A DNA stretch of 64,000 bases from CAIODY01 sp046051225 (GCA_046051225.1 JBJOOR010000015.1:1-64000); one strand, 5' to 3'; numbered from the stretch's first letter, positions 52,089-62,059 are shown. Notes: generated by a model not told the origin, from the sequence alone. Numbers and translations: made by a program.

Positions 52089-52828
52089 TTAAAACAATAA
52101 TAATAGATGACGAACCATTGGCAAGAGGAATTGTAAAAGAGTTTTTGCAATCGCATCAGCAATTTGAATTGTTTGATGAATGCGGCGATGGATTTAGTGG
52201 TGCAAAATCTATTCAACTACATAAACCCGATTTAATTTTTTTAGATATTCAAATGCCTAAAATTACAGGTTTCGAAATGCTTGAAATTTTAGATAATCCG
52301 CCTGCTGTAATTTTTACTACCGCCTTTGATGAGTTTGCCATTAAAGCATTTGAAGCACATGCCATTGATTATTTATTAAAACCTTTTAGTAAAGAACGAT
52401 TCGATAAAGCGATTGAAAAATGGCTATTGCATTACAAAAATAAAGATGTAGAAACCGAACAACAAACAGTTTTAGAATCGGTAAATAAACAGCCCGACGA
52501 ACACCAACGAATAGTGGTTAAAAACGGTAGCAATATTCAAATTATTCCTACAAAAGATGTTTTTTATATTGAAGCATACGATGATTATGTGAAAATTTAT
52601 ACCGCATCGGGCATGCATGTAAAAAAGAAAACACTTACTTACTACGAGCAAACATTGGATGCAAGCCAGTTTGTACGTGTTCATCGTTCGTATATTATCC
52701 AATTACAACAGCTTACCAAAGTTGAACCTTATGATAAAACCAATCATATTGCCTTATTAAAAACGGGTGCAAAAGTGCCATTAAGCAGAGCAGGCTATAG
52801 CCACTTAAAAGAAATATTGGGGATATGA
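52085..52828 (+). CDS. LytTR-family response regulator
   Basis: 247 residues: an N-terminal receiver with IIIDDEPLARG and Asp54 in DLIFLDIQMPKITG, conserved FTTAFDEFAIKAFEAHAIDY and LLKPFSKERF, then a C-terminal LytTR DNA-binding domain (VFYIEAYDDYVKIYTASGMH, FVRVHRSYIIQLQQL, VPLSRAGYSHLKEIL). It partners the kinase at 51033. LytTR proteins bind direct repeats in promoters; no target could be picked out in this window. Confidence 0.94.
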   Translation: MIKTIIIDDEPLARGIVKEFLQSHQQFELFDECGDGFSGAKSIQLHKPDLIFLDIQMPKITGFEMLEILDNPPAVIFTTAFDEFAIKAFEAHAIDYLLKPFSKERFDKAIEKWLLHYKNKDVETEQQTVLESVNKQPDEHQRIVVKNGSNIQIIPTKDVFYIEAYDDYVKIYTASGMHVKKKTLTYYEQTLDASQFVRVHRSYIIQLQQLTKVEPYDKTNHIALLKTGAKVPLSRAGYSHLKEILGI

Positions 52829-52871
52829 TTTTTATTTACAAATAATTCATTTCAAATTTTGAAGCCCTAAT

Positions 52872-52879
52872 TATCTTTG
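52872..52879 (+). promoter_or_regulatory. Bacteroidota -7 promoter box for VanZ-like gene
   Basis: TATCTTTG, an exact match, lies 15 bp before the ATG at 52895. It overlaps a TTG at 52877 that would otherwise be read as a start, which supports the ATG. Confidence 0.65.
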
Positions 52880-52894
52880 CTTACTTTGTTTGCA

Positions 52895-53275
52895 ATGATA
52901 ACTACGTTTCGAAATTACTTTGTTTTAAGTTGGGTCTGGTTGGCAATTGTTACACTATTGTCAACGCTTCCAGGCCCTTATTTTCCGAAAATAAATATTC
53001 TTAATTTTGATAAAGCTGTACACTTTATTATGTATTTCTGCTTTGTATCAGTACTATTATGGAGTATGTATTTTCATAATTGGAAAATTGCTGCAAGTAA
53101 AGCTTTTGTAATTGCCACATTGTATAGTATATTAATGGAAATAATTCAAGGCACAATTTGCATTCGGCGTAGTTTTGATGTGTATGATATTGTAGCTAAC
53201 GCAATTGGGGCTTTAGTAGCAGCATTATTAATTGATAAGTTATTAAAGAATTATTTTCCGTTTACAATAAATTAA
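52895..53275 (+). CDS. VanZ-like membrane protein
   Basis: 126 residues, four membrane helices. The VanZ-like pattern is clear: LLSTLPGPYFPKINILNFDK, AVHFIMYFCFVSVLLW, LYSILMEIIQGTICIRRSFD and VYDIVANAIGALVAALL. The acidic Glu-x3-Gln and Asp residues sit in the usual places. The family is named after the teicoplanin-resistance protein; most chromosomal members have no known role. It precedes the TPR protein by about 20 bp. Confidence 0.85.
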   Translation: MITTFRNYFVLSWVWLAIVTLLSTLPGPYFPKINILNFDKAVHFIMYFCFVSVLLWSMYFHNWKIAASKAFVIATLYSILMEIIQGTICIRRSFDVYDIVANAIGALVAALLIDKLLKNYFPFTIN

Positions 53276-53296
53276 AACGATGAAAGTTTTATAATC

Positions 53297-55141
53297 ATGA
53301 AGTTATTTTTCAAAATATTATTATTCAGTTTGGTTTTATTGAAATACGAAATTTCGCTAGCACAAACTTCAGATGATTTAGATTTGGCAGAAGCTTATTA
53401 TAACAATAATGAGTTTGAAAAAGCTGTTGCATTATATGATAAATTATTTACTAAAAACCCCGACAATACTGCTGTTTACGATAAATATGTAAAAGTTTTA
53501 GAATCGCTAAAGCAATATGATAAAGCAGAAAAAGTAATTAAAAAAGTTCAAAAATTACACCCTGATGATTTTACTTTTTATATTGATTTAGCTAAATTTT
53601 ATGAACTGAAAGGCGATGAAAAAAAAGCTACCGAACAATATGATGCCACCATAAAACATTTAAAAGCCGACCCTGATGCTATCAGAAAATTAGCTGCCTT
53701 ATTTATGCAAACTAATCAAATTGAAAAAGCTAAAATGGTGTACGAAAAAGGAAATACAATTTTAAATGCACCACATTATTTCGATATTGAATTGGCAACC
53801 ATTTATGGCAAACAAGGCAAACCAAAAATGATGATGGATTTGTTGTTAGCAGCCTTAGATGTTGATGCTACAAGGATTCAGGAAGTAAAAAACATTTTAC
53901 AACCTTTATTAACCGATGGTAATTTATCAATGGATTTGCAAACACAATTATACAAGCGCATTCAAAAATCGCCCAATAATTTAATGATGATTGATTTGTT
54001 GGTATGGAGTTATTTGCAAAGCCACGATTTTGAACAAGCTATCATACAAATAATTGCTATTGATAAACGATTAAGAGAAGGCGGACAACGAGTAATGCAA
54101 ATTGCCGAATCGGCCTATGATGAAAAATATTATAACGATGCTATAAATGGATATAAATATGTAGCCGATTTGGGCGATGATTACCCCTATTTTTTTCAAG
54201 CAAAAAGTTGGTTATTAAAATCAAGAAAAGCAAAAATTGAAAACACAGATGATTATACAACTGCTGATTTGAATGCTTTAAAAAGTGAGTATTTAAGCTA
54301 CATTGCTAAGTTTAATCCAAATATTAATAACCAGCAAATGTATGCTAATACGGTATGCGATTTGGCACAGTTAGAAGCCTTAAATTATCATCAAGTTGAT
54401 ACCGCTATTTTAATTTTGAATGATTTAATAGCAAAGTTTATTGATACCCGTTCTATTAACAAAGCAAAAATTGATTTGGGCGATTATTATTTAATGCAAG
54501 GCGAAAAATGGGAAAGCACATTATTGTATTCGCAAGTAGATAAAGCTTTGCCTGGCGAAGCTTTAGGTGAATTAGCAAAATATAAAAATGCAAAATGGAG
54601 CTATTACTTTGGCGATTTTGAATGGGCTCAATCGCAAATGGAAGTATTAAAAGGAAGCACCAGCGAATTGATAGCAAACGATGCCTTAGACCTATCAATT
54701 TTTATTGCAGAAAATTTAGGCAAAGGCGATGATAGCATCATGAATATTGGCGCTATGCAAATGTTTGCTAATGCCGATTTATTAGTATTTCAAAATAAAA
54801 TGGATGAAGCATGGAAACTATACGATAGCATAAAAATATTGTACAAAGAAAATAATGTAGAAGATGATGTTGATTTTGCCCAAGCAAAAATTTGTATTCG
54901 CAAAAAACAATATGATAAAGCGGTTGTACTATTAGATAACATTATCATAAAATTTGGCGAAGATATTTTAGCCGATGATGCTTTGTTTTTAAAAGCTACC
55001 CTTCTTGAAACTAAATTAAACAAGAAAAAAGAAGCCATGGATTTGTATGCCGATTTATTATCAAAATATCAAGGTAGTACATTTGTAAATGAAGCCCGTA
55101 AGCGATTCAGAGCTTTACGAGGCGATAAATTAAATGAATAA
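53297..55141 (+). CDS. exported tetratricopeptide repeat protein
   Basis: 614 residues with a signal peptide (MKLFFKILLFSLVLLKYEIS, cleavage after LAQT). TPR units fill the protein, clearest at about 27-170 (AEAYYNNNEFEKAVALYDKL, YDKYVKVLESLKQYDKAEKV, LAKFYELKGDEKKATEQYDA) and again near the C-terminus (AKICIRKKQYDKAVVLLDNI). There is no catalytic domain. It is probably a periplasmic scaffold; the partner is unknown. The arrangement resembles gliding/T9SS-accessory or BamD-like TPR proteins, without specific evidence for either. Confidence 0.85.
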   Translation: MKLFFKILLFSLVLLKYEISLAQTSDDLDLAEAYYNNNEFEKAVALYDKLFTKNPDNTAVYDKYVKVLESLKQYDKAEKVIKKVQKLHPDDFTFYIDLAKFYELKGDEKKATEQYDATIKHLKADPDAIRKLAALFMQTNQIEKAKMVYEKGNTILNAPHYFDIELATIYGKQGKPKMMMDLLLAALDVDATRIQEVKNILQPLLTDGNLSMDLQTQLYKRIQKSPNNLMMIDLLVWSYLQSHDFEQAIIQIIAIDKRLREGGQRVMQIAESAYDEKYYNDAINGYKYVADLGDDYPYFFQAKSWLLKSRKAKIENTDDYTTADLNALKSEYLSYIAKFNPNINNQQMYANTVCDLAQLEALNYHQVDTAILILNDLIAKFIDTRSINKAKIDLGDYYLMQGEKWESTLLYSQVDKALPGEALGELAKYKNAKWSYYFGDFEWAQSQMEVLKGSTSELIANDALDLSIFIAENLGKGDDSIMNIGAMQMFANADLLVFQNKMDEAWKLYDSIKILYKENNVEDDVDFAQAKICIRKKQYDKAVVLLDNIIIKFGEDILADDALFLKATLLETKLNKKKEAMDLYADLLSKYQGSTFVNEARKRFRALRGDKLNE

Positions 55142-55218
55142 TTTATCCTTTTTTGTAGGCTAATTATTTTTCATTAGTTCACATTTTGTCAATGATTTGT
55201 TGCTGCAAATTATTTTCT

Positions 55219-55226
55219 TATTTTCG
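55219..55226 (+). promoter_or_regulatory. probable -7 promoter box for the S46 peptidase
   Basis: TATTTTCG differs from TAnnTTTG at one base and lies 30 bp before the start codon at 55257. Confidence 0.4.
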
Positions 55227-55256
55227 CATTCCATTTATTAAAATCAATAATCAAAA

Positions 55257-57407
55257 ATGAAACTTAAATTACTTATTGCAGCATTTGCTGTATTGTTATT
55301 TTCTAATGCCCGTGCCGATGAAGGTATGTGGATTCCGAGTTTGATTGGCAAAAATTACAATGCCATGAAACGTGCAGGATTAAAACTTTCAGCCACTGAT
55401 ATTTACGATATCAATCATGCATCTACTAAAGATGCCATTGTATCGTTGGGTGGTTTTTGTACTGCCGAAATAGTGAGCAACGAAGGTTTATTATTTACCA
55501 ATCATCACTGTGCTTTTAATGCCATTGCCGATCAATCATCAGCCGAAAATAATTATTTGGCTAATGGTTTTTGGGCTACTGATAAATCGAAAGAATTAAC
55601 TACAAAAGCCTATGCAGCTATTTTGCAGCAAATAGTAGATGTAACGCCTACTGTGTTAAAAGCTATTGCTGGTTTGCCCGAAGATAAAAGAAGAGCAGCT
55701 TTAAAAAACATGAGCGATTCATTAACCAAAGCATTTAAAAAAGAAAAATATGAAATGGTAACGATGGCAGAATTTTTTAGCGGCAACCAATATTTTATTT
55801 TTATTTATGATAAATATAATGATGTAAGATTAGTAGCAGCGCCACAAGAATCGATTGGCAAATTTGGTGGCGATACCGATAACTGGATGTGGCCAAGACA
55901 TACAGGCGATTTTAGTGTAATGCGTATTTATGCAGATAAAAATAATAAGCCTGCCGATTACTCGGTTGACAACAAACCATTTACACCAAAAAAGTTTTTA
56001 AAAATTTCGATGAAAGGCATTCAAAATGGCGATTATGCTATGATTATGGGTTTCCCAGGTCGTACAAAACGTTATGAATTTTCAAAAGGAATTGAACGAT
56101 TGCAAGCTACAGATAATCCAATCCATATTAAATACTGGAAATTTATTACCGAAACTATGAAAGCTGATATGAGCAAAGACATTAATGTTGATTTGAAATT
56201 GGCTGGCAGATATGCTCAATTAATGAATTACTATAAATATTCAATTGGGCAAAGCACACAATTAAATCGCTTACACACCATTGAAAAATTAAAAGAAAAC
56301 GAAAACAAATTAGCCGCTTGGATTAATGCTGATGAAGCTCGTAAAAAAGAATTTGGAACTTTATTGGCTGATGCCGATAAACTTTATGCTGATTTTGTGC
56401 CGTATGAAAACTACCGTCATATTATTCGCTATGGTGTTAGCTCAATTCCTACATCAAGCGTAGGTATGGCTTTTTATAGCACTGTATATGCAGCCGCTAC
56501 AGCTAAAGATGCTAAAACAGAAGATATTAAGAAAGCATTAAATCCACAAATGGTGGAAATGATGGAAGGCTATTTTAAAACTACCAATATTGCTACGGAT
56601 AGAAAAAATATGCGTCAGTTATTAATGAATGCATACATGGATATTCCTGCATCGCAACGCAGCGAAGGCTTAACTGCATTAGGCGGCAACGCTATGAAAA
56701 TAGCTGATTTTGTAGATGATATTTTTAATACATCTATGTTTACTAACGAAGCTAAAGAAAAAGATTTCTTGAAAAATCCAACTACCGAAGCTATTGTAAA
56801 TGATGCTTTAATGAAATTTATGGATGATTTTTATGGTCATTATAAAGCTACTATTTTTCCAAAATCTATGGCACAACAAAACAACGAAGTATTGCTAAAA
56901 CGCACTTATGCAAAGGCTTTGTTGCAAATGAATGATGGTAAATTATTTTATCCTGATGCTAACAGCACCGAACGTATTACCTATGGCAATGTGAAAGATT
57001 ATAATGGAATGGATGCTGTGCATTATAAATATTATACCACAGCTACAGGTATTTTAGAAAAAGAAGACAGCACCAATGAAGAATTTCATATCACTAAAAA
57101 GCAACATGATATGTTGATGAAAAAAGATTATGGTAGATATGCTGATAAAAAAGATGGCGAATTGCATGTAGCTTTTTTAACTACAAATGATATTACAGGC
57201 GGTAACAGTGGTAGCCCCGTGATGGATGCTAATGGCAACCAAATAGGAATTGCATTTGATGGCAATTGGGAAGCTATGAGCGGCGATGTAGATTTTAGCG
57301 GCGACCAAAAACGTACAATATGTGTTGATGTGCGTTATGTGTTATGGTGTATTGATAAATACGCTGGCAATAGCAATTTGATAAAAGAATTGAGTATTGT
57401 AGAATAA
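55257..57407 (+). CDS. dpp7: S46 family dipeptidyl-peptidase, DPP7-type
   Basis: 716 residues with a signal peptide cleaved near ARADEGMW, as in family S46. The chymotrypsin-fold triad is visible: His in LLFTNHHCAF (83/84), Asp218 in PRHTGDFSVMRIYAD, and Ser651 in ITGGNSGSPVMD. Gly669 in AFDGNWEAMSGD lies 18 residues after the Ser, where DPP11 has Arg; Gly is the DPP7 form and predicts preference for hydrophobic P1 residues over Asp/Glu. It removes dipeptides in the periplasm for amino-acid nutrition. It is monocistronic, followed by two hairpins. Confidence 0.93.
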   Translation: MKLKLLIAAFAVLLFSNARADEGMWIPSLIGKNYNAMKRAGLKLSATDIYDINHASTKDAIVSLGGFCTAEIVSNEGLLFTNHHCAFNAIADQSSAENNYLANGFWATDKSKELTTKAYAAILQQIVDVTPTVLKAIAGLPEDKRRAALKNMSDSLTKAFKKEKYEMVTMAEFFSGNQYFIFIYDKYNDVRLVAAPQESIGKFGGDTDNWMWPRHTGDFSVMRIYADKNNKPADYSVDNKPFTPKKFLKISMKGIQNGDYAMIMGFPGRTKRYEFSKGIERLQATDNPIHIKYWKFITETMKADMSKDINVDLKLAGRYAQLMNYYKYSIGQSTQLNRLHTIEKLKENENKLAAWINADEARKKEFGTLLADADKLYADFVPYENYRHIIRYGVSSIPTSSVGMAFYSTVYAAATAKDAKTEDIKKALNPQMVEMMEGYFKTTNIATDRKNMRQLLMNAYMDIPASQRSEGLTALGGNAMKIADFVDDIFNTSMFTNEAKEKDFLKNPTTEAIVNDALMKFMDDFYGHYKATIFPKSMAQQNNEVLLKRTYAKALLQMNDGKLFYPDANSTERITYGNVKDYNGMDAVHYKYYTTATGILEKEDSTNEEFHITKKQHDMLMKKDYGRYADKKDGELHVAFLTTNDITGGNSGSPVMDANGNQIGIAFDGNWEAMSGDVDFSGDQKRTICVDVRYVLWCIDKYAGNSNLIKELSIVE

Positions 57408-57416
57408 AATTAAAAA

Positions 57417-57449
57417 AGGTTTGGCAAACTTTTAAAGTTTGCTAAACCT
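57417..57449. terminator. hairpin after S46 peptidase gene
   Basis: AGGTTTGGCAAACTT (57417-57431) pairs with AAGTTTGCTAAACCT (57435-57449) with one G-U pair and a 3-nt loop, preceded by an A run. It is the first of two hairpins in the convergent spacer. Confidence 0.6.
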
Positions 57450-57470
57450 AATACGATTGAATTACAATTT

Positions 57471-57507
57471 AAAAAAGGCTGAATGTTGAAAAACATTCAG
57501 CCTTTTT
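57471..57507. terminator. bidirectional terminator between S46 peptidase and CorA genes
   Basis: AAAAAGGCTGAATGTT and AACATTCAGCCTTTTT form a 16-bp stem around a GAAA tetraloop, with A and T runs at the outer ends. It should stop transcripts from both sides. Confidence 0.85.
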
Positions 57508-57527
57508 AATTACAGAAAGTATAATAT

Positions 57528-58472
57528 TTAGAACCATTTTTTTCTGTAAAAATACCAGCTAATAACAGCGGAAATAACAATAGAAATAAGAATGGTAACT
57601 GTAAATGCATGAGGAAAATCTTGCCCAGGTATTCGTACATTCATACCATAAAATCCAGCTACTAAGGCTGGCAACGAAAGAATAATGGTAATTGAAGTTA
57701 ATCGCTTTAAGATTAAGTTCATGTTATTATTAATAATACTAGCAAAGGCATCCATAGTGCCACTTAATATATTAGCGTAAATATTTGCAGTTTCTAAAGC
57801 TTGACTACTATCTACCAATATATCTTCAATTACTTCTAATTCATCCTCATTAAATTTCAAGAAATTGGTTCGTTTCAGTTTTAAAAGCAATAGCTCATTT
57901 AAGCGAAGCGCTGTAACAAAGTAAACCAAGCTTTTTTGAATCGTCATGATATTTAAAAGCTCTTCATTTCTATTGCTATTGTATAGCTCTTGTTCATAAA
58001 TATTTCTTTTAATATTTAATTCCTTTAAATACTCCATATACATCAACACATTTTTTTCTAACAACATTAATACAAATTGAGTGTTACTTACTCGTGTTGC
58101 ATTTTTTAAAAAATGATTAAAAAAAGAATTAGTGGCAGGATTTTGATAAGGCGAAATAGTAATTACATCATCACCCACTAAAATAATACCTATTGGCACC
58201 GTAATGTGTATTGAATCAGTTTCATTGGTAGATTCTTCGTTGATGATAGGCGTTTTGATAACGATAAATTTTACACCATCATCGGTTTCAAAACGTGGGC
58301 GTTCATCAATATCCATTGAATCGTTTAAAAAATCCATTGGAATTGCTAATCGTTCAGATAATTCCTTAAGCGAATCGGTATTAAATGGCGGATATATATT
58401 AATCCAGCAATCGTTTTCGTATTGCGGAATTTCTACAATTCTGTTGTTGATATATTTAAAATACTGAATCAT
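57528..58472 (-). CDS. corA: CorA-family divalent cation transporter
   Basis: 314 residues from the ATG at 58472. The frame extends to a TTG at 58490, but that codon lies inside a TACATTTG promoter box. A cytoplasmic alpha/beta N-domain is followed by the long stalk helix and two C-terminal membrane helices. The signature is GFYGMN in ALVAGFYGMNVRIPGQ, and the tail is basic (WYFYRKKWF). It mediates Mg2+ (or Co2+/Ni2+) flux as a pentamer. Confidence 0.92.
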   Translation of the reverse strand: MIQYFKYINNRIVEIPQYENDCWINIYPPFNTDSLKELSERLAIPMDFLNDSMDIDERPRFETDDGVKFIVIKTPIINEESTNETDSIHITVPIGIILVGDDVITISPYQNPATNSFFNHFLKNATRVSNTQFVLMLLEKNVLMYMEYLKELNIKRNIYEQELYNSNRNEELLNIMTIQKSLVYFVTALRLNELLLLKLKRTNFLKFNEDELEVIEDILVDSSQALETANIYANILSGTMDAFASIINNNMNLILKRLTSITIILSLPALVAGFYGMNVRIPGQDFPHAFTVTILISIVISAVISWYFYRKKWF

Positions 58473-58487
58473 TTTTTTTAAGCGCTG

Positions 58488-58495
58488 CAAATGTA
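58488..58495 (-). promoter_or_regulatory. Bacteroidota -7 promoter box for corA
   Basis: On the minus strand TACATTTG, an exact match, ends 15 bp before the ATG at 58472 and settles the start choice for the transporter. Confidence 0.65.
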
Positions 58496-58591
58496 AAATC
58501 TAATTGCAGGTTTATTCTACAAATGCCAAAAAATAATTTTTAAATAATAATGAAAGTAGTTTTAAAGTTCAAATATTAAAGGATTGTTAAT

Positions 58592-58599
58592 TACATTTG
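58592..58599 (+). promoter_or_regulatory. Bacteroidota -7 promoter box for the second polysaccharide module
   Basis: TACATTTG, an exact match, ends 25 bp before the epimerase start at 58625. The exporter and rmlC follow with 12- and 18-bp gaps, so it may drive all three. Confidence 0.65.
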
Positions 58600-58624
58600 C
58601 GTCCCTTTAAAAACGAATTCATTA

Positions 58625-59623
58625 ATGGATTATAAATCGGTAAACTTTCATCAAAATATTGATTTAAGTAAATATACTTTTTTGGTAACAGGCTGTGCAG
58701 GCTTCATTGGGTCGCATATAGCTCAATATTTATTAGAACATAATGCCAAATTGGTAAGAGGTTTAGATAATTATTTAACAGGTCAGCGCAGCAATATTGA
58801 ATTGCTAAATCAATATCCTAATTTCGAATTTATTGAAGCCGATATTTGTCAACTTTCAGATTGTCAGAAAGCTTGCGAAGGCGTTGATTATGTAACTCAT
58901 CAAGCAGCATTGGGCTCGGTGCCACGAAGTATTAAAAATCCAATTCATTCGCATTTGGTAAACGCTGATGGTTTTTTAAACATGATTATTGCAGCCCGTG
59001 ATGCTAATGTAAAACGATTTGTATTTGCATCTTCATCATCGGTTTATGGCGATTCGGCAGATTTACCAAAGATTGAAAGTAAGATTGGTAATCCGCTTTC
59101 GCCTTATGCCATTACTAAATATACCAATGAATTGTATGCAGGCGTTTTTGCCAAAAACTATGGTATGCAAACTATTGGATTTAGATACTTTAATGTTTTT
59201 GGACCAAGGCAAGACCCTAACGGACAATATGCCGCTGTAATTCCTAAATTTATAAATAGTTTATTGGTTAATGAAAACCCAGTAATTGATGGTGATGGTT
59301 TGCAAACACGTGATTTTACATTTGTAGAAAATGTGGTACAAATAAATATAAAAGCTATGCTTAGCGAACATGCCGAGTGTACTAATAAAATTTATAATGT
59401 AGCTGTAGGTGCTAATTTTTCGGTATTAGATATGTATCAAGAATTATTAACACTAACCGAAAGGCAATTTACACCATTGCATACCGAAACAAGAAGAGGT
59501 GATATTAGAAATTCGTTAGCCGATATTACATTGGCTAAAACATATTTGAATTACAATCCTGCTATTTCATTTAAAGAAGGATTAAAACGAACAGTAGAAT
59601 ATTTTAAAAACAAAACGAAGTAA
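58625..59623 (+). CDS. UDP-N-acetylhexosamine/uronate 4-epimerase-like SDR
   Basis: 332 residues, extended SDR. The NAD motif is FLVTGCAGFIGSHIAQYLLE, then the TGQRSNIELL loop, catalytic SSSSVYGDS and Tyr-x3-Lys in PLSPYAITKYTNELY, and RYFNVFGPRQDPNGQYAAVI. This pattern is typical of the WbpP/TviC group acting on UDP-GlcNAc or UDP-GlcNAcA, more than of GalE. It makes an activated sugar for surface polysaccharide, consistent with the export gene 12 bp downstream. Confidence 0.88.
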   Translation: MDYKSVNFHQNIDLSKYTFLVTGCAGFIGSHIAQYLLEHNAKLVRGLDNYLTGQRSNIELLNQYPNFEFIEADICQLSDCQKACEGVDYVTHQAALGSVPRSIKNPIHSHLVNADGFLNMIIAARDANVKRFVFASSSSVYGDSADLPKIESKIGNPLSPYAITKYTNELYAGVFAKNYGMQTIGFRYFNVFGPRQDPNGQYAAVIPKFINSLLVNENPVIDGDGLQTRDFTFVENVVQINIKAMLSEHAECTNKIYNVAVGANFSVLDMYQELLTLTERQFTPLHTETRRGDIRNSLADITLAKTYLNYNPAISFKEGLKRTVEYFKNKTK

Positions 59624-59635
59624 AATAAAAGAGTA

Positions 59636-62041
59636 ATGAAAAGAATAGTAGTAGCTATCTTAATATTGGTATGCAGTAGTAAAGTGTTTTCACAAGGAAT
59701 GGATGCATCATCTATTATGAATAATATGAGTTCTGACCAATTGCAGCAATTAAAAAATATGGCTGGGTCGTCTAATATTTTAAATGGCAACAATAGTATA
59801 ATGGGTGGCGGACTGAATGGTTCATCAAGCAGCAAACCTAGTATGGATAGAACTCAAATAACTGGCACCGATGCCGATTCATTTAAATTGAGCCAACAAC
59901 AACAAATGATGAATCAGCAAAACGCCGATAATCAATTAAACACTATTATCGATTATATTAAAAAATATGATTCGATAAAAAACATTAAAGTGCCTAAAAG
60001 CAAAATTTTTGGGCAAGATTATTTTACTAGCAATACGATTTCAATTTTTGATAAATCGCAAAATGGAAAAGCACCTGATAATTATATATTAGATGATGGC
60101 GATGAATTAAATATATCATTGTGGGGCTATTCAGAATATAACGAAGTATTTAAAATTGATGCCGATGGATACATTCAACCACAAAATATTGGACGAATAT
60201 ATTTAAAAGGCTTAAGCTTTAAAGATGGCAAAGATGTGATTACTAAAAAATTTGCTGGCGTATACGATTTAAAAAACTCTAAAATAGCTATTCGATTAAA
60301 TTATTCACGAATAATTTCTGTACATATAGTTGGGCAGGTTAATAATCCTGGTACTTATTCACTACCAGCTTTAAACAGTGCATTTAATGCTTTAATTGCT
60401 GCTAAGGGCGTTGATTCATTGGGTACGGTAAGAACCATAAAGATAAAACGTGATGGTAAGATTATTAAAACATTAGATTTATACAATTTCTTAATCAACT
60501 CGGCAAATAATGAAGATTATTATTTAAGAGATAATGATTACATTATTGTATCATCATATAACCAACGTGTGGTAGTAACGGGCGAAGTAAAGCGCCCTAT
60601 GACGTATGAAATGGTAGATAATGAATCATTAATTGATTTAATAAAATTTGCTGGTGGTTTAAAAGCTTCGGCTTATACTAAAAACATAAGAGTAAAACAT
60701 TATTTAAACAATAAAATGATGTTGGTAGATGTAAATTTTGATGAATTAGTAGCCAATAAAGCTGCTTTTAAATTAAGCGATGGCGATGAAGTTTTTGTAA
60801 GCAAAATTGATACTGAAATTGTAAATAAAGTAACCTTAAAAGGCGCTGTAAGAGTACCAAATGATTATGAAATTACCGAAATTACAAAAGTAGCTGATGT
60901 AATAAAAAGATCGGGTGGTATTTTATATTCATCGTATATTCCAAAAGCCTATATTGTAAGAACATCGAAAATAGATTTGAAAAAAAGTTATCTTAAATTT
61001 AATGTAGATTCGGTTTTAAATTTTCCTAATATTAAAACCAATTATTTATTAAAACCTTTAGATATAATAGAAGTATTTTCGAAACACCGCTTTGAAGATT
61101 CAATTAAAATTAAAATTAATGGTGCGGTTAGAATACCAGGGCTTTATACTTTTGGAGCTGGCTTTACTTTAAAAGATGCCTTATATTATGCTGGTGGGCT
61201 AAAGCCCGAAGCTGCTGGAAACAGAATAGAAATATCTAGAATTATTAATTTAGATGAGCTTAGCAAAAAAGATACACCATCAAAAACTGCTATTAAAACG
61301 ATTCAAATAAATACTGATTTAACGATTGACGAAACATCTGAAAATTTTGAATTGCAACCTTATGATGAAGTATTTGTACGCCAAATTCCTGAATTTGAAT
61401 ATCAGCAAGATGTTTATTTATCGGGTGAAATAAAATATCCTGGCACATACTCATTGATTTCGAAGAATGAAAAATTAATGGATGTAATTAAACGTGCTGG
61501 TGGTATGTTGCCTACTGCTTTTCATAAAGGTATTACATTAATTAGAGGCGAAAAAAAATTGGGCTTAGTGGTGGTTGATATTGATAAGGCTATTCGCAGA
61601 CCCAATTCTCAATTCAATTATTTATTAAGAAAGGGCGATAGTATAAGATTTGATAAAATTAATGAATTGGTAAGTGTGATGGGCGAAGTACAATTTAATG
61701 GTATTGATTCTACTAAGCAAATAAATGTGCCATACTTTGCTGGAAAAAGGGCTGGATTTTATATTAAAAACTTTGTTGGTGGATTTAATACCAATGCTTT
61801 TAGAAGAAAAACAATAGTGGTAGATGCCAATGGAAGAATAAGAAGCACCCGAAAGTTATTGGGCGTTTATAATTATTATCCAAGAGTAAATATGGGGTCG
61901 AAAATTATTGTTCCTAAAAAAATTGATACCAGCTTAAAGCCTGATGGAACACCAATTGATTGGAACAGAGTGATTGAAAATGCTACTGTAAAAGTAACTG
62001 CCATTCTTACTATTATTATATTAGCACAACGAATTAAATAA
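59636..62041 (+). CDS. large multi-SLBB outer-membrane polysaccharide exporter
   Basis: 801 residues with a signal peptide (MKRIVVAILILVCSSKVFSQ) and no lipobox Cys. A Gln/Asn/Ser-rich segment (about 25-110) precedes the Poly_export domain (YILDDGDELNISLWGYSEYN). At least five SLBB-type repeats follow: VGQVNNPGTYSLPA, VTGEVKRPMTYEMV, LKGAVRVPNDYEIT, INGAVRIPGLYTFG and LSGEIKYPGTYSLI, with a sixth degenerate (VMGEVQFNGI). A final short hydrophobic helix (about 783-797) precedes the C-terminus. It is far longer than the 253-residue exporter at 554. It exports polysaccharide across the outer membrane. Confidence 0.9.
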   Translation: MKRIVVAILILVCSSKVFSQGMDASSIMNNMSSDQLQQLKNMAGSSNILNGNNSIMGGGLNGSSSSKPSMDRTQITGTDADSFKLSQQQQMMNQQNADNQLNTIIDYIKKYDSIKNIKVPKSKIFGQDYFTSNTISIFDKSQNGKAPDNYILDDGDELNISLWGYSEYNEVFKIDADGYIQPQNIGRIYLKGLSFKDGKDVITKKFAGVYDLKNSKIAIRLNYSRIISVHIVGQVNNPGTYSLPALNSAFNALIAAKGVDSLGTVRTIKIKRDGKIIKTLDLYNFLINSANNEDYYLRDNDYIIVSSYNQRVVVTGEVKRPMTYEMVDNESLIDLIKFAGGLKASAYTKNIRVKHYLNNKMMLVDVNFDELVANKAAFKLSDGDEVFVSKIDTEIVNKVTLKGAVRVPNDYEITEITKVADVIKRSGGILYSSYIPKAYIVRTSKIDLKKSYLKFNVDSVLNFPNIKTNYLLKPLDIIEVFSKHRFEDSIKIKINGAVRIPGLYTFGAGFTLKDALYYAGGLKPEAAGNRIEISRIINLDELSKKDTPSKTAIKTIQINTDLTIDETSENFELQPYDEVFVRQIPEFEYQQDVYLSGEIKYPGTYSLISKNEKLMDVIKRAGGMLPTAFHKGITLIRGEKKLGLVVVDIDKAIRRPNSQFNYLLRKGDSIRFDKINELVSVMGEVQFNGIDSTKQINVPYFAGKRAGFYIKNFVGGFNTNAFRRKTIVVDANGRIRSTRKLLGVYNYYPRVNMGSKIIVPKKIDTSLKPDGTPIDWNRVIENATVKVTAILTIIILAQRIK

Positions 62042-62059
62042 TTTATTTAAACCATTGCA

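Noticed and set aside
52877..52894. TTG start for the VanZ-like protein
   Set aside because: The codon lies inside the TATCTTTG promoter box; the ATG at 52895 is preferred.
57528..58490. Longer CorA start at TTG 58490
   Set aside because: The TTG lies within the TACATTTG promoter box on the same strand, so it would not be transcribed.
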